In this document: piece after piece, positions 13,389-13,650 of the stretch
Numbering within the stretch: the first letter of the stretch is position 1
How the letters are laid out: every line of letters begins with the position of its first letter
Assembly (NCBI GenBank): GCA_022712835.1
Contig: JAFLJU010000181.1
Coordinates: 1-13,650 of the forward strand
DNA: 13,650 nucleotides
Direction of reading: 5' to 3'
Origin: Desulfobacteraceae bacterium
Lineage (GTDB): Bacteria; Desulfobacterota; Desulfobacteria; Desulfobacterales; Desulfobacteraceae
Program-made: the position numbers and the translations under genes
The notes under the pieces: generated by a model
Seen by the model: the letters and a program-made list of their open reading frames with translations, nothing else
What the model was told of the DNA's origin: nothing
Database searches by the model: none

Positions 13389-13650
13389 CTAATTTCTTTC
13401 CAGCAGGGGTGTATAAACTGCACTTTTCATGATGATATATCGAACCGCCAGGTCACCGGCAAAGATCGCGGCTAATCTCAAAAAGATTAAAAAACCATTG
13501 GTTTGCCCCCCCCACATGATCAGTGTCAAAATCAGGGGCAGAAGAATGGCAAGCCCCCCGATTCCGATCAGGGTGATTTTCTTTAATTCATCAGAAATCA
13601 TCATTTTAATGGAAGCTTGACCTATTTCGTTGGCATGCCAGGTTCCCCAA
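13389..13650 (-). CDS. probable NrfD/PsrC-type membrane subunit, C-terminal part (5' end outside window)
   Basis: The minus-strand frame ending at TAG (plus 13389-13391) is open to the last base of the window, giving 86 visible codons. The first methionines (13599-13604) are internal: they lack a Shine-Dalgarno, and the residues before them (GTWHANEIGQASIK) read as coding sequence. The visible part has a soluble loop, a helix KITLIGIGGLAILLPLILTL and a second helix with LRLAAIFAGDLAVRYIIMKS, then AVYTPLLERN. The final (L/G)xxxxRYxxxKxxVY pattern with two helices fits the C-terminus of NrfD/PsrC-like quinone-interacting subunits. In sulfate reducers these belong to complexes such as Qrc, Dsr or Hme. 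Only the tail is visible, so the family call is tentative and no specific complex can be named. Confidence 0.55.
   Translation of the reverse strand, partial: WGTWHANEIGQASIKMMISDELKKITLIGIGGLAILLPLILTLIMWGGQTNGFLIFLRLAAIFAGDLAVRYIIMKSAVYTPLLERN

Overview
The window looks like chromosomal DNA of a Gram-negative anaerobe. A sulfate-reducing member of the Desulfobacterota (Desulfobacter or Desulfobacula-like) is my best guess, from moderate GC content, protein style and a NrfD-type membrane subunit at the right edge. There is no rRNA gene, so this placement is an inference. No CRISPR array, tRNA, rRNA, insertion sequence or phage gene is visible. Most of the window is ordinary metabolic and housekeeping sequence.

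Layout. Positions 1-594 hold the 3' part of a TraB/GumN-family gene. A promoter-bearing gap with a terminator-like hairpin leads to ychF, a complete GTPase/ATPase gene (754-1863). It converges on a pepP-like aminopeptidase P gene on the minus strand (1921-3699), and a perfect 16-bp inverted repeat lies between them. Divergent from pepP is a two-gene unit: a TetR-family regulator (3855-4418), whose promoter carries a perfect 16-bp palindrome, and a tryptophan indole-lyase (4448-5824) that ends at a hairpin.

Next is a complete branched-chain/hydrophobic amino acid ABC transporter, livJ-livH-livM-livG-livF (6057-10993), with its own promoter. An intrinsic terminator between livJ and livH probably lets the binding protein be made in excess. 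A very strong terminator follows livF. TetR, the lyase and the transporter form one amino-acid-catabolism neighbourhood: the transporter could supply substrate and the lyase would release indole, pyruvate and ammonia. The functional link is inferred from proximity only.

From 11102 rightward everything is on the minus strand. There is a short remnant of an ADP-ribosylglycohydrolase C-terminus, a DMT-family efflux transporter (11217-12146), then a three-gene operon read right to left: a 70-aa cysteine-containing protein, a DUF2080 (AbrB-like) protein and a GNAT acetyltransferase. The last two genes are tightly coupled. At the right edge is the C-terminal part of a probable NrfD/PsrC-type membrane subunit. 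Its frame stays open to the end of the window, so the gene is cut off.

I see no clear-cut new system. The items most worth a second look are the TetR-operator-tryptophanase unit, which lacks a tnaC leader, the DUF2080-GNAT pair with toxin-antitoxin-like architecture, and the ADP-ribosylglycohydrolase scar.
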